Shown here: one piece after another, positions 26,790 to 34,856 of the stretch
Layout: each line of letters begins with the position of its first letter
Numbering within the stretch: position 1 is the stretch's first letter
Assembly: GCF_021474405.1 (NCBI RefSeq)
Contig: NZ_JAKEIO010000053.1
Coordinates: forward strand, 1 to 48,073
Reading direction: 5' to 3'
Source: [Streptosporangium] indianense
GTDB lineage: Bacteria > Actinomycetota > Actinomycetes > Streptomycetales > Streptomycetaceae
Length of the DNA stretch: 48,073 nt
Notes under the pieces: generated by a model
What the model saw: only the letters and a program-made list of their open reading frames with translations
Told to the model about the DNA's origin: nothing
The model's database searches: none
Position numbers and translations under genes: made by a program

Positions 26790-26871
26790 GGATTCCCCCT
26801 GTGATGTGGTCCGGAGCGCGATGCCGGGGAGTCCATCAGTTGAAGTGCTCTCGAAGTCAAGCGCGGCCGCG

Positions 26872-27777
26872 CTAACCCGGCCGGACCGCCGTGTGCACCG
26901 TGTGGGCCTCCAGGACGAACACGTCCGGGCGGCGGTGCAGGCCCGCCTCGTCGTCGGGGTCGAGCAGTCGGTCGACGGTCGCGAGGTCCTCGGCGTCGAG
27001 CCCCTCGGCGAGCTTGTCGCGCATGTGCGACAGGGAGGCGACGACATAGGCGCGGGCCCGGTCCGATACGGGGGCCGGCAGGTCGAGCAGGAAGCTGTGC
27101 GTCCTCGTCGGCTTGAGTCCCGCGGCGGTGAGCAGGGCCGGCCAGTCCTCGGTCTCGGCCACGTGCCCGGGCAGGTCGGTGCGCATCCGGGTGAACCACT
27201 CCGCCTCCACCGCGTCGATCCGCGCCTGGAGACCGGGACGGCCCATGCCGATGTCACGCGGCAGAAACCGCAGGGGCAGACCGCCCTCCATGAGGGCCAG
27301 CGTGCCGCCCGGCGCGAGATGCCGGGCGAAGGCGGCCAGCGCGGCCCGCTGGTCGCCCAGGTGATGCAGACTGCGGCTCGCCCACAGCAGGTCGGCGGGG
27401 TAGTCCAGTTCGCCGAGCACATCGGGCAGCTCGCCGGCGAGCGTGCCGAAGCGGTCGGCGACGCCCTGTCGCCCGGCGCGCGCCCGGGCCCGCTCCAGCA
27501 GCGCCTCGGAGCCGTCCACCGCCAGGATCCGGGCGCCCGGAAACGTCTCAGCGAACAGGCACGACACGACACCCGGACCGCTGCCCGCGTCGACGATCAG
27601 ACCCGGCTCGGTGACCTCCTGCGCCAGCCAGCCGAACGCCCGCTCGTACAGGGGCGCGAACAACTCCGCCGAGGACTCCAGCACCGGGCCCATCTCGGCC
27701 CAGTCGAGGTCCGTGTGGCCGTGGTGAGCACCGTGCTCGTGGCCGGGCTCGTGCTCGTCGTGGTGGTGGTGCGCCAT
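26872..27777 (-). CDS. Class I SAM-dependent methyltransferase with a histidine-rich N terminus
   Basis: 301 residues, start behind GAGAGG. Ten of the first 21 residues are histidine (MAHHHHDEHEPGHEHGAHHG), a likely metal-binding tail rather than part of the fold. The SAM site is clear: GLIVDAGSGPGVVSCLFAE, then ILAVDGSEALLERAR and a LDYPADLLWASRSLHHLGD acidic stretch. The final third (about 200-300) resembles the substrate-cap of small-molecule methyltransferases. The methyl acceptor is unknown. The His-rich end might sense or store Zn, Ni or Cu. Confidence 0.88.
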   Translation of the reverse strand: MAHHHHDEHEPGHEHGAHHGHTDLDWAEMGPVLESSAELFAPLYERAFGWLAQEVTEPGLIVDAGSGPGVVSCLFAETFPGARILAVDGSEALLERARARAGRQGVADRFGTLAGELPDVLGELDYPADLLWASRSLHHLGDQRAALAAFARHLAPGGTLALMEGGLPLRFLPRDIGMGRPGLQARIDAVEAEWFTRMRTDLPGHVAETEDWPALLTAAGLKPTRTHSFLLDLPAPVSDRARAYVVASLSHMRDKLAEGLDAEDLATVDRLLDPDDEAGLHRRPDVFVLEAHTVHTAVRPG

Positions 27778-27858
27778 GGTGGTCAGCCTCTCGCTCGGAT
27801 GCGGTCAGCGTGCGCCGACGCACCGGGCGGAGGCCAGTGCTGTTGCCGGTCCCGCAAA

Positions 27859-27887
27859 ATCCGCCGGGGGACGTGGCCCCGGCGGAT
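27859..27887 (-). terminator. Rho-independent terminator of the GH6 cellulase gene
   Basis: ATCCGCCGGGG (27859-27869) pairs perfectly with CCCCGGCGGAT (27877-27887) around a 7-base loop. On the minus strand the stem is followed by TTTTGCG, giving a short T-tract about 20 bp after the cellulase stop codon. Confidence 0.85.
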
Positions 27888-27908
27888 CGGCGGTTCACCG
27901 CGAACCGG

Positions 27909-29624
27909 TCAGGACAGCGGCGGGTAGGCGTTCTGCATCAGTTGCCGGAACTGGGCGGAGAACCAGTGCCCGGACACCGGCGCGTCCGGCAGGGCACCGG
28001 ACATGTTGTTGTTGTTGCGCGGGTTGCCCGTGTAGGTCGGGTCGCACATGCGGTCGAAGCCCTTGCCCTCGTCGTTGGGGATGGCCTTGCTCGACCCGTC
28101 GGACTCACCCGGAGGCTTCATCCACACGTACGCGTCGATACCCGCGGCCGGGGCGGCCTTCGGGCGCTCGCCGAGACCGGCTCCGGACTGGTTGCACCAG
28201 TTGCCGGCGTTGAAGCGACGGTCGTAGCGCCCGCCGTCGACATAGGTGTCGACGCTGGTGGTCGCGCCCGGTCCGGTGGGCCGTGCGGCGCCGCCCCAGC
28301 CGTTGCGGGAGGTGTCGATCAGCATGCCGATGTTCGAGGCGAAGCCCGCCGAGACCAGCTGGTTGCGGAAGGCCTGGGCGTAGGACAGCTCGTCGAGGTA
28401 GCGGTTCCAGTCGACCCACTTCGACTCGCGGACGGACTTGCCGGCCACGGTGTCGTCGAGGGTGAAGTTGTTCTCCTTCAGGGCGCTGTAGTTCGCCGTG
28501 TTGGTGATGAAGCCGTGGACGTCGTCGACCGTGGCGCCCTCGGCGGTCGCCGCCTCCTTCATGATGGTGGCGGTGGGGCCGAAGTTGTCGTCCCAGCCGA
28601 TCCAGCCGTGGTGCCCGGCGTCGACGTAGTTGTAGACGTTGGGCACGTCGCCGAGCTTGTTGAGCGCGTAGCCGACGCCCTTGACGTAGTTGCCGTTGGC
28701 CTTCATCACGTCGCACTGCGGGACGGCCGTCGGGCGGCTGCCGGTGTTGGTGACGAGGTTCGGCAGCGAGTCGATCTCGACCGTGGTGACGATCCGCAAC
28801 GAGGCGTACTTCGGGTCGGCGAGGATCGCCTTGATCGGGTCGATGTACTCCGTCTTGTAGCGGCCGATCTCGTCGGCCTTCAGCTCGCCGTTGGAGGCGA
28901 GGGCGGAGCAGTCCCGGCCCGGCAGGTTGTAGATGACGAACTGGACGACGAGCTCGCCGGATCCCTTCTGGCGCAGCGCCTCGTCGAGGTGGTCGCGCAG
29001 GCCCATCTTCCCGCCGGCGCCGTTGATCGCGGCGATGCGGTCCAGCCAGACACCGGTCGGCTGGTTGGAGACCCGGCTGCCGCCCGGCTCGGCGGCGGCG
29101 TTCGCGGACCACTCCGGGTTCACGTACACCTTCGCGCCCTCGTAGGGGTTGTTCACGCGGCTGGACGGTCCGCCCGGGTCCGGCGGGTCCGTGGGGCCGC
29201 CACCGCCGTCGACGTTGCAGGTCACGCCGTCGAGGGTGAAGGCCGCCGGGATCGCGTTGCTGCCGCTGTAGCTGCCCTGGAAGCCGAAGCTGACGGAGCC
29301 GCCGGTCGCCAGCTGTCCGTTGTACGTCTCGTTGGCGGCGGTGACGGCGGCACCGCTCTGGCTGATCCTGGCGTTCCAGCCGCTGGTCACCTTCTGGTTC
29401 CCGGCGTACGACCACTTCAACGACCACGACGACTTGGCCGCACTGTTGTTGGTGAGGGTCACGGCGGCGGTGAAGCCGTTGCTCCACTGGTTCTGGATCG
29501 TGTAGTCGACGGTGCAGGGGACGGCGGCGGTGCCGGCGCCGCCCGGGTCGACGGCGAAGGCGGTGCCGGTCGCGCCTGCGACCAGAGCCATGGCGGCCAG
29601 TAACGCGGTTCTCGTACGGCTCAT
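27909..29624 (-). CDS. Secreted GH6 cellulase (cellobiohydrolase type) with N-terminal CBM2
   Basis: 571 residues from the ATG at 29624. Signal peptide (1 to about 26, ending TAFA); CBM2 cellulose-binding domain (about 35-135, with the cysteine pair in VPCTVDY and VTCNVD and surface tryptophans); a short linker rich in Gly, Pro and Asp; then the GH6 catalytic domain. VIYNLPGRDCSALASNGE is the GH6 signature, and WIGWDDNFGP is near the catalytic aspartate region. The ending with HWFSAQFRQLMQNAYP is like exo-acting GH6 enzymes. Codon 8 is TTA (29601-29603), implying bldA dependence. The gene diverges from the GH48 cellulase with CebR boxes between them. Confidence 0.95.
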   Translation of the reverse strand: MSRTRTALLAAMALVAGATGTAFAVDPGGAGTAAVPCTVDYTIQNQWSNGFTAAVTLTNNSAAKSSWSLKWSYAGNQKVTSGWNARISQSGAAVTAANETYNGQLATGGSVSFGFQGSYSGSNAIPAAFTLDGVTCNVDGGGGPTDPPDPGGPSSRVNNPYEGAKVYVNPEWSANAAAEPGGSRVSNQPTGVWLDRIAAINGAGGKMGLRDHLDEALRQKGSGELVVQFVIYNLPGRDCSALASNGELKADEIGRYKTEYIDPIKAILADPKYASLRIVTTVEIDSLPNLVTNTGSRPTAVPQCDVMKANGNYVKGVGYALNKLGDVPNVYNYVDAGHHGWIGWDDNFGPTATIMKEAATAEGATVDDVHGFITNTANYSALKENNFTLDDTVAGKSVRESKWVDWNRYLDELSYAQAFRNQLVSAGFASNIGMLIDTSRNGWGGAARPTGPGATTSVDTYVDGGRYDRRFNAGNWCNQSGAGLGERPKAAPAAGIDAYVWMKPPGESDGSSKAIPNDEGKGFDRMCDPTYTGNPRNNNNMSGALPDAPVSGHWFSAQFRQLMQNAYPPLS

Positions 29625-29870
29625 GAGTGGGGGTCCCTCTTCCGTTGGGTTCCTTGCGATTTCCGCGGTTCCGTGGGGGTTCAGAGGTGCGGTGAGGTCG
29701 TCGCCGGGCATGCCGGAGCGAGCGGCGCCGTATGCGGCCTGCGGAGGGCGGTGACTGGCCGCCGCGCGCGGCTGACTCACGCCGGCGGCGGCTCAAAGCA
29801 CTGAACGCGGGGGGTGTCGCATGAGCGACTCCTTGCAGGTCGGGCGCGCCGTGACGGACGCGTCGACTGA

Positions 29871-29884
29871 TGGAACCGCTCCCA
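29871..29884. promoter_or_regulatory. CebR-like operator (variant)
   Basis: TGGAACCGCTCCCA differs at two of 14 positions from the CebR consensus TGGGAGCGCTCCCA. It lies 247 bp upstream of the GH6 cellulase start and probably serves that gene. Confidence 0.75.
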
Positions 29885-29985
29885 CTGGTGTCATGGAAGG
29901 TAGCGGCAAGTGACGGTGAAGAACAGGGGAGTTGCCGACTTTTGCGCAAGGCGGCGCATCGAATCTTTTCGACTCTTCGAGGACC

Positions 29986-30014
29986 TTGACCGGTACCTGA
30001 CGTATCCGCACTAT
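29986..30014 (+). promoter_or_regulatory. Promoter of the GH48 cellulase gene
   Basis: TTGACC (29986-29991) and CACTAT (30009-30014) are separated by exactly 17 bases, a good housekeeping-sigma promoter for Streptomyces. The last T of the -10 element is the first base of the perfect CebR box, so repressor binding would block transcription start. Confidence 0.7.
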
Positions 30015-30027
30015 GGGAGCGCTCCCA
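30014..30027. promoter_or_regulatory. CebR operator, perfect palindrome
   Basis: TGGGAGCGCTCCCA is the exact 14-bp site known for CebR, the cellobiose-responsive repressor of cellulose genes in Streptomyces. It is placed directly after the GH48 -10 element and 47 bp before the start codon. Confidence 0.92.
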
Positions 30028-30074
30028 CTGGTTCAGGCCTTGACTTCTCCGAGCCGCAAGGAGGAACCAGCACC

Positions 30075-32993
30075 ATGCATCCCCCACCCCGGAGGCGGAG
30101 AGCCGCGCGGCGTCTGTGGACCGCCGCGCTCGCCGCTCTCGCCCTTCCGCTGACGATGCTCTCCTCAGGGTCGACTCCCGCGCAGGCGGCGGCACTCCAG
30201 TGCAGTGTCGACCACAAGACGAACGACTGGGGCTCAGGTTTCACGGTGGACCTGACCCTCACCAACCGCGGCACGGACGTCATCGACGGCTGGACGCTGA
30301 CCTACGCCTACTCCGGCAACCAGAAGCTGGGCAACGGCTGGAACGGCACCTGGTCGCAGGCCGGCCAGAACATCACCGTGAAGAACGCCTCCCACAACGG
30401 GCGGATCGCGGCGGGCGCCGCCGTCTCCACCGGTGCCCAGTTCTCCTACAGCGGCTCCAACACCGCGCCCACGTCCTTCTCGGTCAACGGCACGCCCTGC
30501 ACCGGCGCGCACCAGCCGCCGATCACCGTGCTGACCAGTCCGAGCGCGGGCGCCGTCTACACCCAGGGCCAGGCGGTGCCGCTGGCGGCCACCGCCGCCG
30601 CCGCGGACGACGCCACGATCAGCAAGGTGGAGTTCTACGACGACACCAAGCTGCTGGGCACGGACACGAGCGCGCCCTACGCCCTGTCCGTCTCCGACCT
30701 GGCCGTGGGCAGTCACTCGCTGGTGGCGAAGGCGTACGACAGCATGGGCGCATCCGCGGACTCCACCCCGGTCGGCATCACCGTCTCCTCCGGCCCGACC
30801 GTCGTCGCCTCGCCGCCCCAACTGGGTGTCCAGTCCGGCAAGTCGGGCACCTACGAGGTGAAGCTGTCCAAGCAGCCCGCCTCCAACGTGACGGTGACGT
30901 CGGCCCGCGCGAGCGGCAACTCGGGGCTGTCGGTCTCGGCCGGCGCCTCGCTCACCTTCACGCCGCAGAACTGGAACACCGCGCAGAAGGTGACCGTCAC
31001 GGCCGCCGACTCGGGCACCGGATCGGCCGTGTTCGAGTCGACGGCCGCGGGCCACGCCAAGGCCTCGGTCACCGTGACGCAGCTGGCGGCGGCGAAGGTC
31101 TACGACGCCCGCTTCCTGGAGCTCTACGGGAAGATCACCAACCCGGCGAACGGCTACTTCTCCCCCGAGGGCATCCCCTACCACTCGGTCGAGACGCTGA
31201 TCGTCGAGGCCCCGGACCACGGCCACGAGACCACCTCGGAGGCGTACAGCTACCTCCTGTGGCTCCAGGCCATGTACGGCAAGGTGACGGGTGACTGGTC
31301 GAAGTTCAACGGCGCCTGGGACCTCATGGAGAAGTACATGATCCCCACTCACGCCGACCAGCCGACCAACGCGTTCTACAACGCCTCCAAGCCGGCCACC
31401 TACGCGCCCGAACTGGACACGCCCGACGCGTACCCGGCCAAGCTCGACAGCGGTGTCCCGGTCGGCCGCGACCCGATCGCCGCCGAGCTGAAGAGCGCGT
31501 ACGGCACGGACGACGTCTACGGCATGCACTGGCTGCAGGACGTCGACAACGTCTACGGCTACGGCAACGCGCCCGGCAAGTGCGAGGCGGGCCCGGCGGA
31601 CACCGGCCCGTCGTACATCAACACCTTCCAGCGCGGCGCGCAGGAGTCGGTGTGGGAGACGGTGCCGCAGCCGACGTGCGACGCCTTCAAGTACGGCGGC
31701 AAGAACGGCTATCTCGACCTGTTCACCGGTGACGCCTCCTACGCCAAGCAGTGGAAGTTCACCAACGCCCCGGACGCCGACGCGCGGGCCGTTCAGGCCG
31801 CCTACTGGGCGGACCTGTGGGCGAAGGAGCAGGGCAAGGGCTCCGCCGTCTCCGCGACGGTCGGCAAGGCCGCCAAGATGGGCGACTACCTGCGCTACTC
31901 GATGTACGACAAGTACTTCAAGAAGGTGGGCAACTGTGTCGGGCCCGCGGCCTGTCCGGCGGGCACCGGCAAGGACGCCTCGTTCTACCTGATGTCCTGG
32001 TACTACGCCTGGGGCGGCGCCACCGACACGAACGCCGGCTGGGCCTGGCGCATCGGCTCCAGCCACGCCCACGGCGGCTACCAGAACCCCCTGGCCGCCT
32101 ACGCGCTCGCCAACTACGCGCCGCTGAAGCCGAAGTCGGCGACGGGCGCGGCGGACTGGGCCAAGTCCATGGACCGGCAGCTGGAGTTCTACCGCTGGTT
32201 GCAGTCGGACGAGGGCGCCATCGCGGGCGGTGCGACCAACAGCTGGGCGGGCCGGTACGCGACCCCGCCGTCGGGCAAGTCGACGTTCCACGGCATGTAC
32301 TACGACGAGAAGCCCGTGTACCACGACCCGCCGTCCAACCAGTGGTTCGGCTTCCAGGCGTGGTCCGTGGAGCGCGTCGCCGAGCTGTACCAGCAGACGG
32401 GGAACGCGCAGGCGAAGACGGTCCTCGACAAGTGGGTCGACTGGGCGCTGTCCAAGACCACGTTCAACCCGGACGGCACGTTCCGCATCCCGTCGACGCT
32501 GCAGTGGTCGGGCCAGCCCGACACCTGGAACGCCTCCAGCCCCGGCTCCAACAGCGGCCTGCACGTCACCGTCGCCGACTACACCGACGACGTCGGTGTG
32601 GCGGCCGCGTACGCCAAGACCCTGACGTACTACGCGGACCGCTCCGGTGACACAGAGGCCGCGGCGGCGGCGAAGAAGCTGCTGGACGGCATGTGGGCCA
32701 ACCACCAGGACGCCCTCGGCGTCGCGGTCCCGGAGAACCGGGCCGACTACAACCGCTTCGGCGACCGGGTGTTCATCCCGAGCGGCTGGACGGGCACGAT
32801 GCCGAACGGTGACGCGATCAACTCGTCGTCGACGTTCGAGTCGATCCGCTCCTTCTACGAGGACGACCCGGCCTGGTCGAAGGTCGAGAGCTATCTCGCG
32901 GGCGGTGCGGTTCCGTCGTTCACGTATCACCGGTTCTGGGCCCAGGCGGACATCGCCCTGGCCATGGGCTCGTACGCGGAGCTTCTCGAATAG
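30075..32993 (+). CDS. Secreted GH48 reducing-end cellobiohydrolase with CBM2 and two Ig-like modules
   Basis: 972 residues from the ATG at 30075, preceded by AAGGAGG. Signal peptide (1 to about 39, arginine-rich, ending AQAAA); CBM2 (about 41-143, cysteines in LQCSVD and TPCTG); an Ig-like module (about 149-237, ITVLTSPSAGAVYTQG); a second beta-sandwich (about 240-337); and the GH48 catalytic domain (about 342-970). The conserved HETTSEAYSYLLW segment (384-396) carries the catalytic acid region. GH48 enzymes act processively on crystalline cellulose and work with GH6 enzymes from the opposite chain end, which fits the divergent gene pair. No TTA codon was found, unlike the GH6 gene. Confidence 0.96.
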   Translation: MHPPPRRRRAARRLWTAALAALALPLTMLSSGSTPAQAAALQCSVDHKTNDWGSGFTVDLTLTNRGTDVIDGWTLTYAYSGNQKLGNGWNGTWSQAGQNITVKNASHNGRIAAGAAVSTGAQFSYSGSNTAPTSFSVNGTPCTGAHQPPITVLTSPSAGAVYTQGQAVPLAATAAAADDATISKVEFYDDTKLLGTDTSAPYALSVSDLAVGSHSLVAKAYDSMGASADSTPVGITVSSGPTVVASPPQLGVQSGKSGTYEVKLSKQPASNVTVTSARASGNSGLSVSAGASLTFTPQNWNTAQKVTVTAADSGTGSAVFESTAAGHAKASVTVTQLAAAKVYDARFLELYGKITNPANGYFSPEGIPYHSVETLIVEAPDHGHETTSEAYSYLLWLQAMYGKVTGDWSKFNGAWDLMEKYMIPTHADQPTNAFYNASKPATYAPELDTPDAYPAKLDSGVPVGRDPIAAELKSAYGTDDVYGMHWLQDVDNVYGYGNAPGKCEAGPADTGPSYINTFQRGAQESVWETVPQPTCDAFKYGGKNGYLDLFTGDASYAKQWKFTNAPDADARAVQAAYWADLWAKEQGKGSAVSATVGKAAKMGDYLRYSMYDKYFKKVGNCVGPAACPAGTGKDASFYLMSWYYAWGGATDTNAGWAWRIGSSHAHGGYQNPLAAYALANYAPLKPKSATGAADWAKSMDRQLEFYRWLQSDEGAIAGGATNSWAGRYATPPSGKSTFHGMYYDEKPVYHDPPSNQWFGFQAWSVERVAELYQQTGNAQAKTVLDKWVDWALSKTTFNPDGTFRIPSTLQWSGQPDTWNASSPGSNSGLHVTVADYTDDVGVAAAYAKTLTYYADRSGDTEAAAAAKKLLDGMWANHQDALGVAVPENRADYNRFGDRVFIPSGWTGTMPNGDAINSSSTFESIRSFYEDDPAWSKVESYLAGGAVPSFTYHRFWAQADIALAMGSYAELLE

Positions 32994-33043
32994 CGCCGCC
33001 GGGCGCTCCGCGGGTTGGGCCGTGGCCGACTGCGGGTCCGTCG

Positions 33044-33096
33044 GGGCTGGTCGCGACCACGCGGCGGAGCCGCATATCGATGCAGCCCCGCGCCCC
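33044..33096. repeat. Streptomyces intergenic repeat downstream of the GH48 gene
   Basis: The stretch containing GCGGCGGAGCCGCATATCGA followed by CAGCCCCGCGCCCC resembles a repeat often found between Streptomyces genes, including a GCGGCGGAGCCGC hairpin. It is related to the copies at 14061-14091 and 47232-47263. Confidence 0.55.
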
Positions 33097-33211
33097 CGAG
33101 AAGCAGGTGCGTCCGAAGCTCTGCGTTCGTGGTCTCGTCACCTGACGACGAGGCCGACCCGCCGGGCGGCCCCTCAGCACGGGGAGCCGCCCGGCCCTCG
33201 CACGTCCCCCT

Positions 33212-33328
33212 TACGCCGGGAAGAGCGCCCGGATCGACGGGGGCGGGTTCGTGCCCGGCATCGTCTTCAACCGCTCCGGGAGGAATCTGGCCTACAAGCT
33301 GGGTGAGCGGACCTGCGCGGTTGTCTGA
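33212..33328 (+). pseudogene. Relic of the N-terminal part of a GH74 xyloglucanase
   Basis: In this frame the translation contains SARIDGGGFVPGIVFNRS followed by GRNLAYK, closely resembling the start of the mature GH74 domain (VRIDGGGFVPGIVFN...NLAYARTDIGG). It then degenerates and stops at 33326-33328. There is no signal peptide or start upstream and the following propeller repeats are missing. GH74 genes accompany GH48 and GH6 in cellulase clusters, so this is probably what remains after deletion of such a gene. Confidence 0.6.
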
Positions 33329-33420
33329 GCGGGCGGTCACCGGCGGAAGGGGGCGCACTGGCGTACCGCTCCGCCAGTTCCGCCGCCGTCCGGCATGCCG
33401 CACCTGTCGGCGAAGGGGCG

Positions 33421-33708
33421 ACACTGCGGCTCTTCGACCGGGAGAGGGAGCAGTGGTCCCTGTACTGGGCCTCCAGCATCAGTGTGACGCTGTTCCCGCC
33501 GGTCGTCGGCCGGTTCGAGGGGGGCATCGGGACGTTCCACGGCGACGACACCTACGACGGCAAGGACACCCGGGCGCGGTTCGTCTGGTCGGGCGTCTCC
33601 GCCACGTCCGCCCGCTGGGAGCAGGCGTTCTCCGTCGACGGCGGGGACACCTGGGTGACCAACTGGATCATGGAGTTCACCCGGCCTTCCGGAACGACCG
33701 CAGGCTGA
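33421..33708 (+). pseudogene. C-terminal remnant of a small DUF1579-like protein
   Basis: The frame is open from 33307, but only the part from LRLFDREREQWSLYWASS onwards looks like a protein. It goes on through GRFEGGIGTFHGDD and ends TSARWEQAFSVDGG, then WIMEFTR and a stop. This matches the C-terminal half of small lipocalin-like proteins, with the N-terminal half missing. No start with a ribosome binding site is present. It overlaps the 3' end of the convergent methyltransferase by 32 bp. Family assignment is tentative. Confidence 0.55.
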
Positions 33709-34420
33709 ACACCGGGTCGGGGCGTGGCCGGTCCTGGTCGGGGAGCCGGGCGAGGCGGTCGGCGAATCCGTCGGCGAGGGGGTGGCCCGGCGGCAGTGTG
33801 ACGAACCAGCCCCTGCGCAGGTCGGCGATCGTACGGCGGGGGCTGCGGCCCTGGCCGTGACCGGTGAAGCGGGCCTGTCCGGCCGGGACCAGGCCATGGG
33901 CGGCGGCGCAGGACTCGACGTCCGCCGCCGCGTCCCGGACCGGGCCCGGCGGCCGGGAGGACAGCACGACATCGATGTCACTGCCCACGTTGTGGGAGGC
34001 GGCCTTGTCAACCGTGGTGACGTAGACGCCGCCGGGGCGCAGCACCCGGGCGCACTCGGCGACGAAGGCCCGCACCTCGGCGGGCCCGGCGGCCAGGTGC
34101 AGCAGCCACACGGTGCACACGGCGTCGAACTGCCCGTCCCGGAAGGGCAGCCGGCGGCTGTCGGCGCGTACGACGGCACCGGGGAGCCGGGTGGAGGCCT
34201 GCCGGGCCATGGCCGCGGCGAGGTCGACGCCGGTCACCCTCATGTGGTCGCGGGCGGCGGCGAGCCGGCGGGTCACGATGCCCGTGCCGCAGGCGACGTC
34301 GAGCAGACGGCGCGTGTCCGGCGGTACGAGGCTCAGGACGCCCTGTGCGGCGGCGGCCGCCCGGGGCTCGCCGCCGCGCGAGGCGTCGTACCGCTCCGCT
34401 TCCTTGTCGTAGTCGAGCAC
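33677..34420 (-). CDS. Class I SAM-dependent methyltransferase
   Basis: 247 residues from the GTG at 34420. SAM-binding motifs: LLDVACGTGIVTRRLA, TGVDLAAAMARQA, and FDAVCTVWLLHLA, as in UbiE/methyltransferase-11-type proteins. The acceptor is unknown. It begins 4 bp after the stop of the pterin dehydratase gene and has no ribosome binding site of its own, so the two are translationally coupled. Confidence 0.9.
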   Translation of the reverse strand: MLDYDKEAERYDASRGGEPRAAAAAQGVLSLVPPDTRRLLDVACGTGIVTRRLAAARDHMRVTGVDLAAAMARQASTRLPGAVVRADSRRLPFRDGQFDAVCTVWLLHLAAGPAEVRAFVAECARVLRPGGVYVTTVDKAASHNVGSDIDVVLSSRPPGPVRDAAADVESCAAAHGLVPAGQARFTGHGQGRSPRRTIADLRRGWFVTLPPGHPLADGFADRLARLPDQDRPRPDPVFSLRSFRKAG

Positions 34421-34424
34421 CCGG

Positions 34425-34730
34425 TCAGTGTGCCCCGTGCCCGGGGGCGAGGTCCTCCACCCTGCGGGCGAGCTCGAAGTCCTTCTCGGTGACGGCGCCG
34501 CCCGCGCTGTGCGTGTGCACGGACAGGGAGACGGTGTTGTAACCGAGCGTGAGGTCGGAGTGGTGGTTCAGTTCCTCCTGGACCTGGGCGATGTGCACGA
34601 CCATCGCCGTCGCCGAGAAGTGCGAGCCGAGCCGGTAGGAGCGGACGAGTCGGTCCTGGTCGAGCGACCAGCCCGGCAGCTCGGCCAGCCGGTCCTCGAC
34701 CTCTTTCTGCGACAGCGGTTCGACGGGCAT
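34425..34730 (-). CDS. 4a-hydroxytetrahydrobiopterin dehydratase (pterin-4a-carbinolamine dehydratase)
   Basis: 101 residues, the family length, behind GAAGGAG. Active-site histidines appear in ELNHHSDL (56-57) and VHTHSAGG (72, 74), followed by the typical VTEKDFELAR. The enzyme dehydrates the carbinolamine formed by aromatic amino acid hydroxylases, or supports molybdopterin-related chemistry. The HHPxW motif is here HHSDL, a mild change. No hydroxylase gene is nearby; the gene is cotranscribed with a methyltransferase. Confidence 0.94.
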   Translation of the reverse strand: MPVEPLSQKEVEDRLAELPGWSLDQDRLVRSYRLGSHFSATAMVVHIAQVQEELNHHSDLTLGYNTVSLSVHTHSAGGAVTEKDFELARRVEDLAPGHGAH

Positions 34731-34807
34731 GGGCTGCGCTCCTTCCCAGACTGCTGTGTCCCCGGTGTCCTCTCAGCCTGCCACAAGGGGGCGGCCGAAG
34801 CCCTGGT

Positions 34808-34856
34808 CAGACGGTGCGTCTGTCCGGGACGACCGGATCTCGACTACGGTCCCGGC
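34808..34856 (+). promoter_or_regulatory. Putative leaderless promoter and operator of the MmyB-like regulator
   Basis: CAGACG-GTG-CGTCTG (34808-34822) is a perfect inverted repeat. TACGGT (34845-34850) is a good -10 element only 6 bases before the ATG at 34857, so transcription would begin at or next to the start codon. There is no ribosome binding site, in keeping with a leaderless message. Confidence 0.55.

Larger units (their letters stand above)
29625..30074. promoter_or_regulatory. Divergent cellulase regulatory region
   Basis: 450 bp without a gene between the GH6 and GH48 cellulases. It holds two CebR-type boxes (29871-29884 and 30014-30027), both followed by CTGGT, and a recognisable GH48 promoter (29986-30014). 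A convincing promoter for the GH6 gene was not found by eye. Confidence 0.8.

Noticed and set aside
28105..30195. 696-codon minus-strand frame over the cellulase and its promoter
   Set aside because: Out of frame with the clear GH6 protein, arginine-rich, crosses the CebR region.
30234..32930. 898-codon minus-strand frame opposite the GH48 gene
   Set aside because: Antisense low-complexity Val/Arg/Gly translation without family features.
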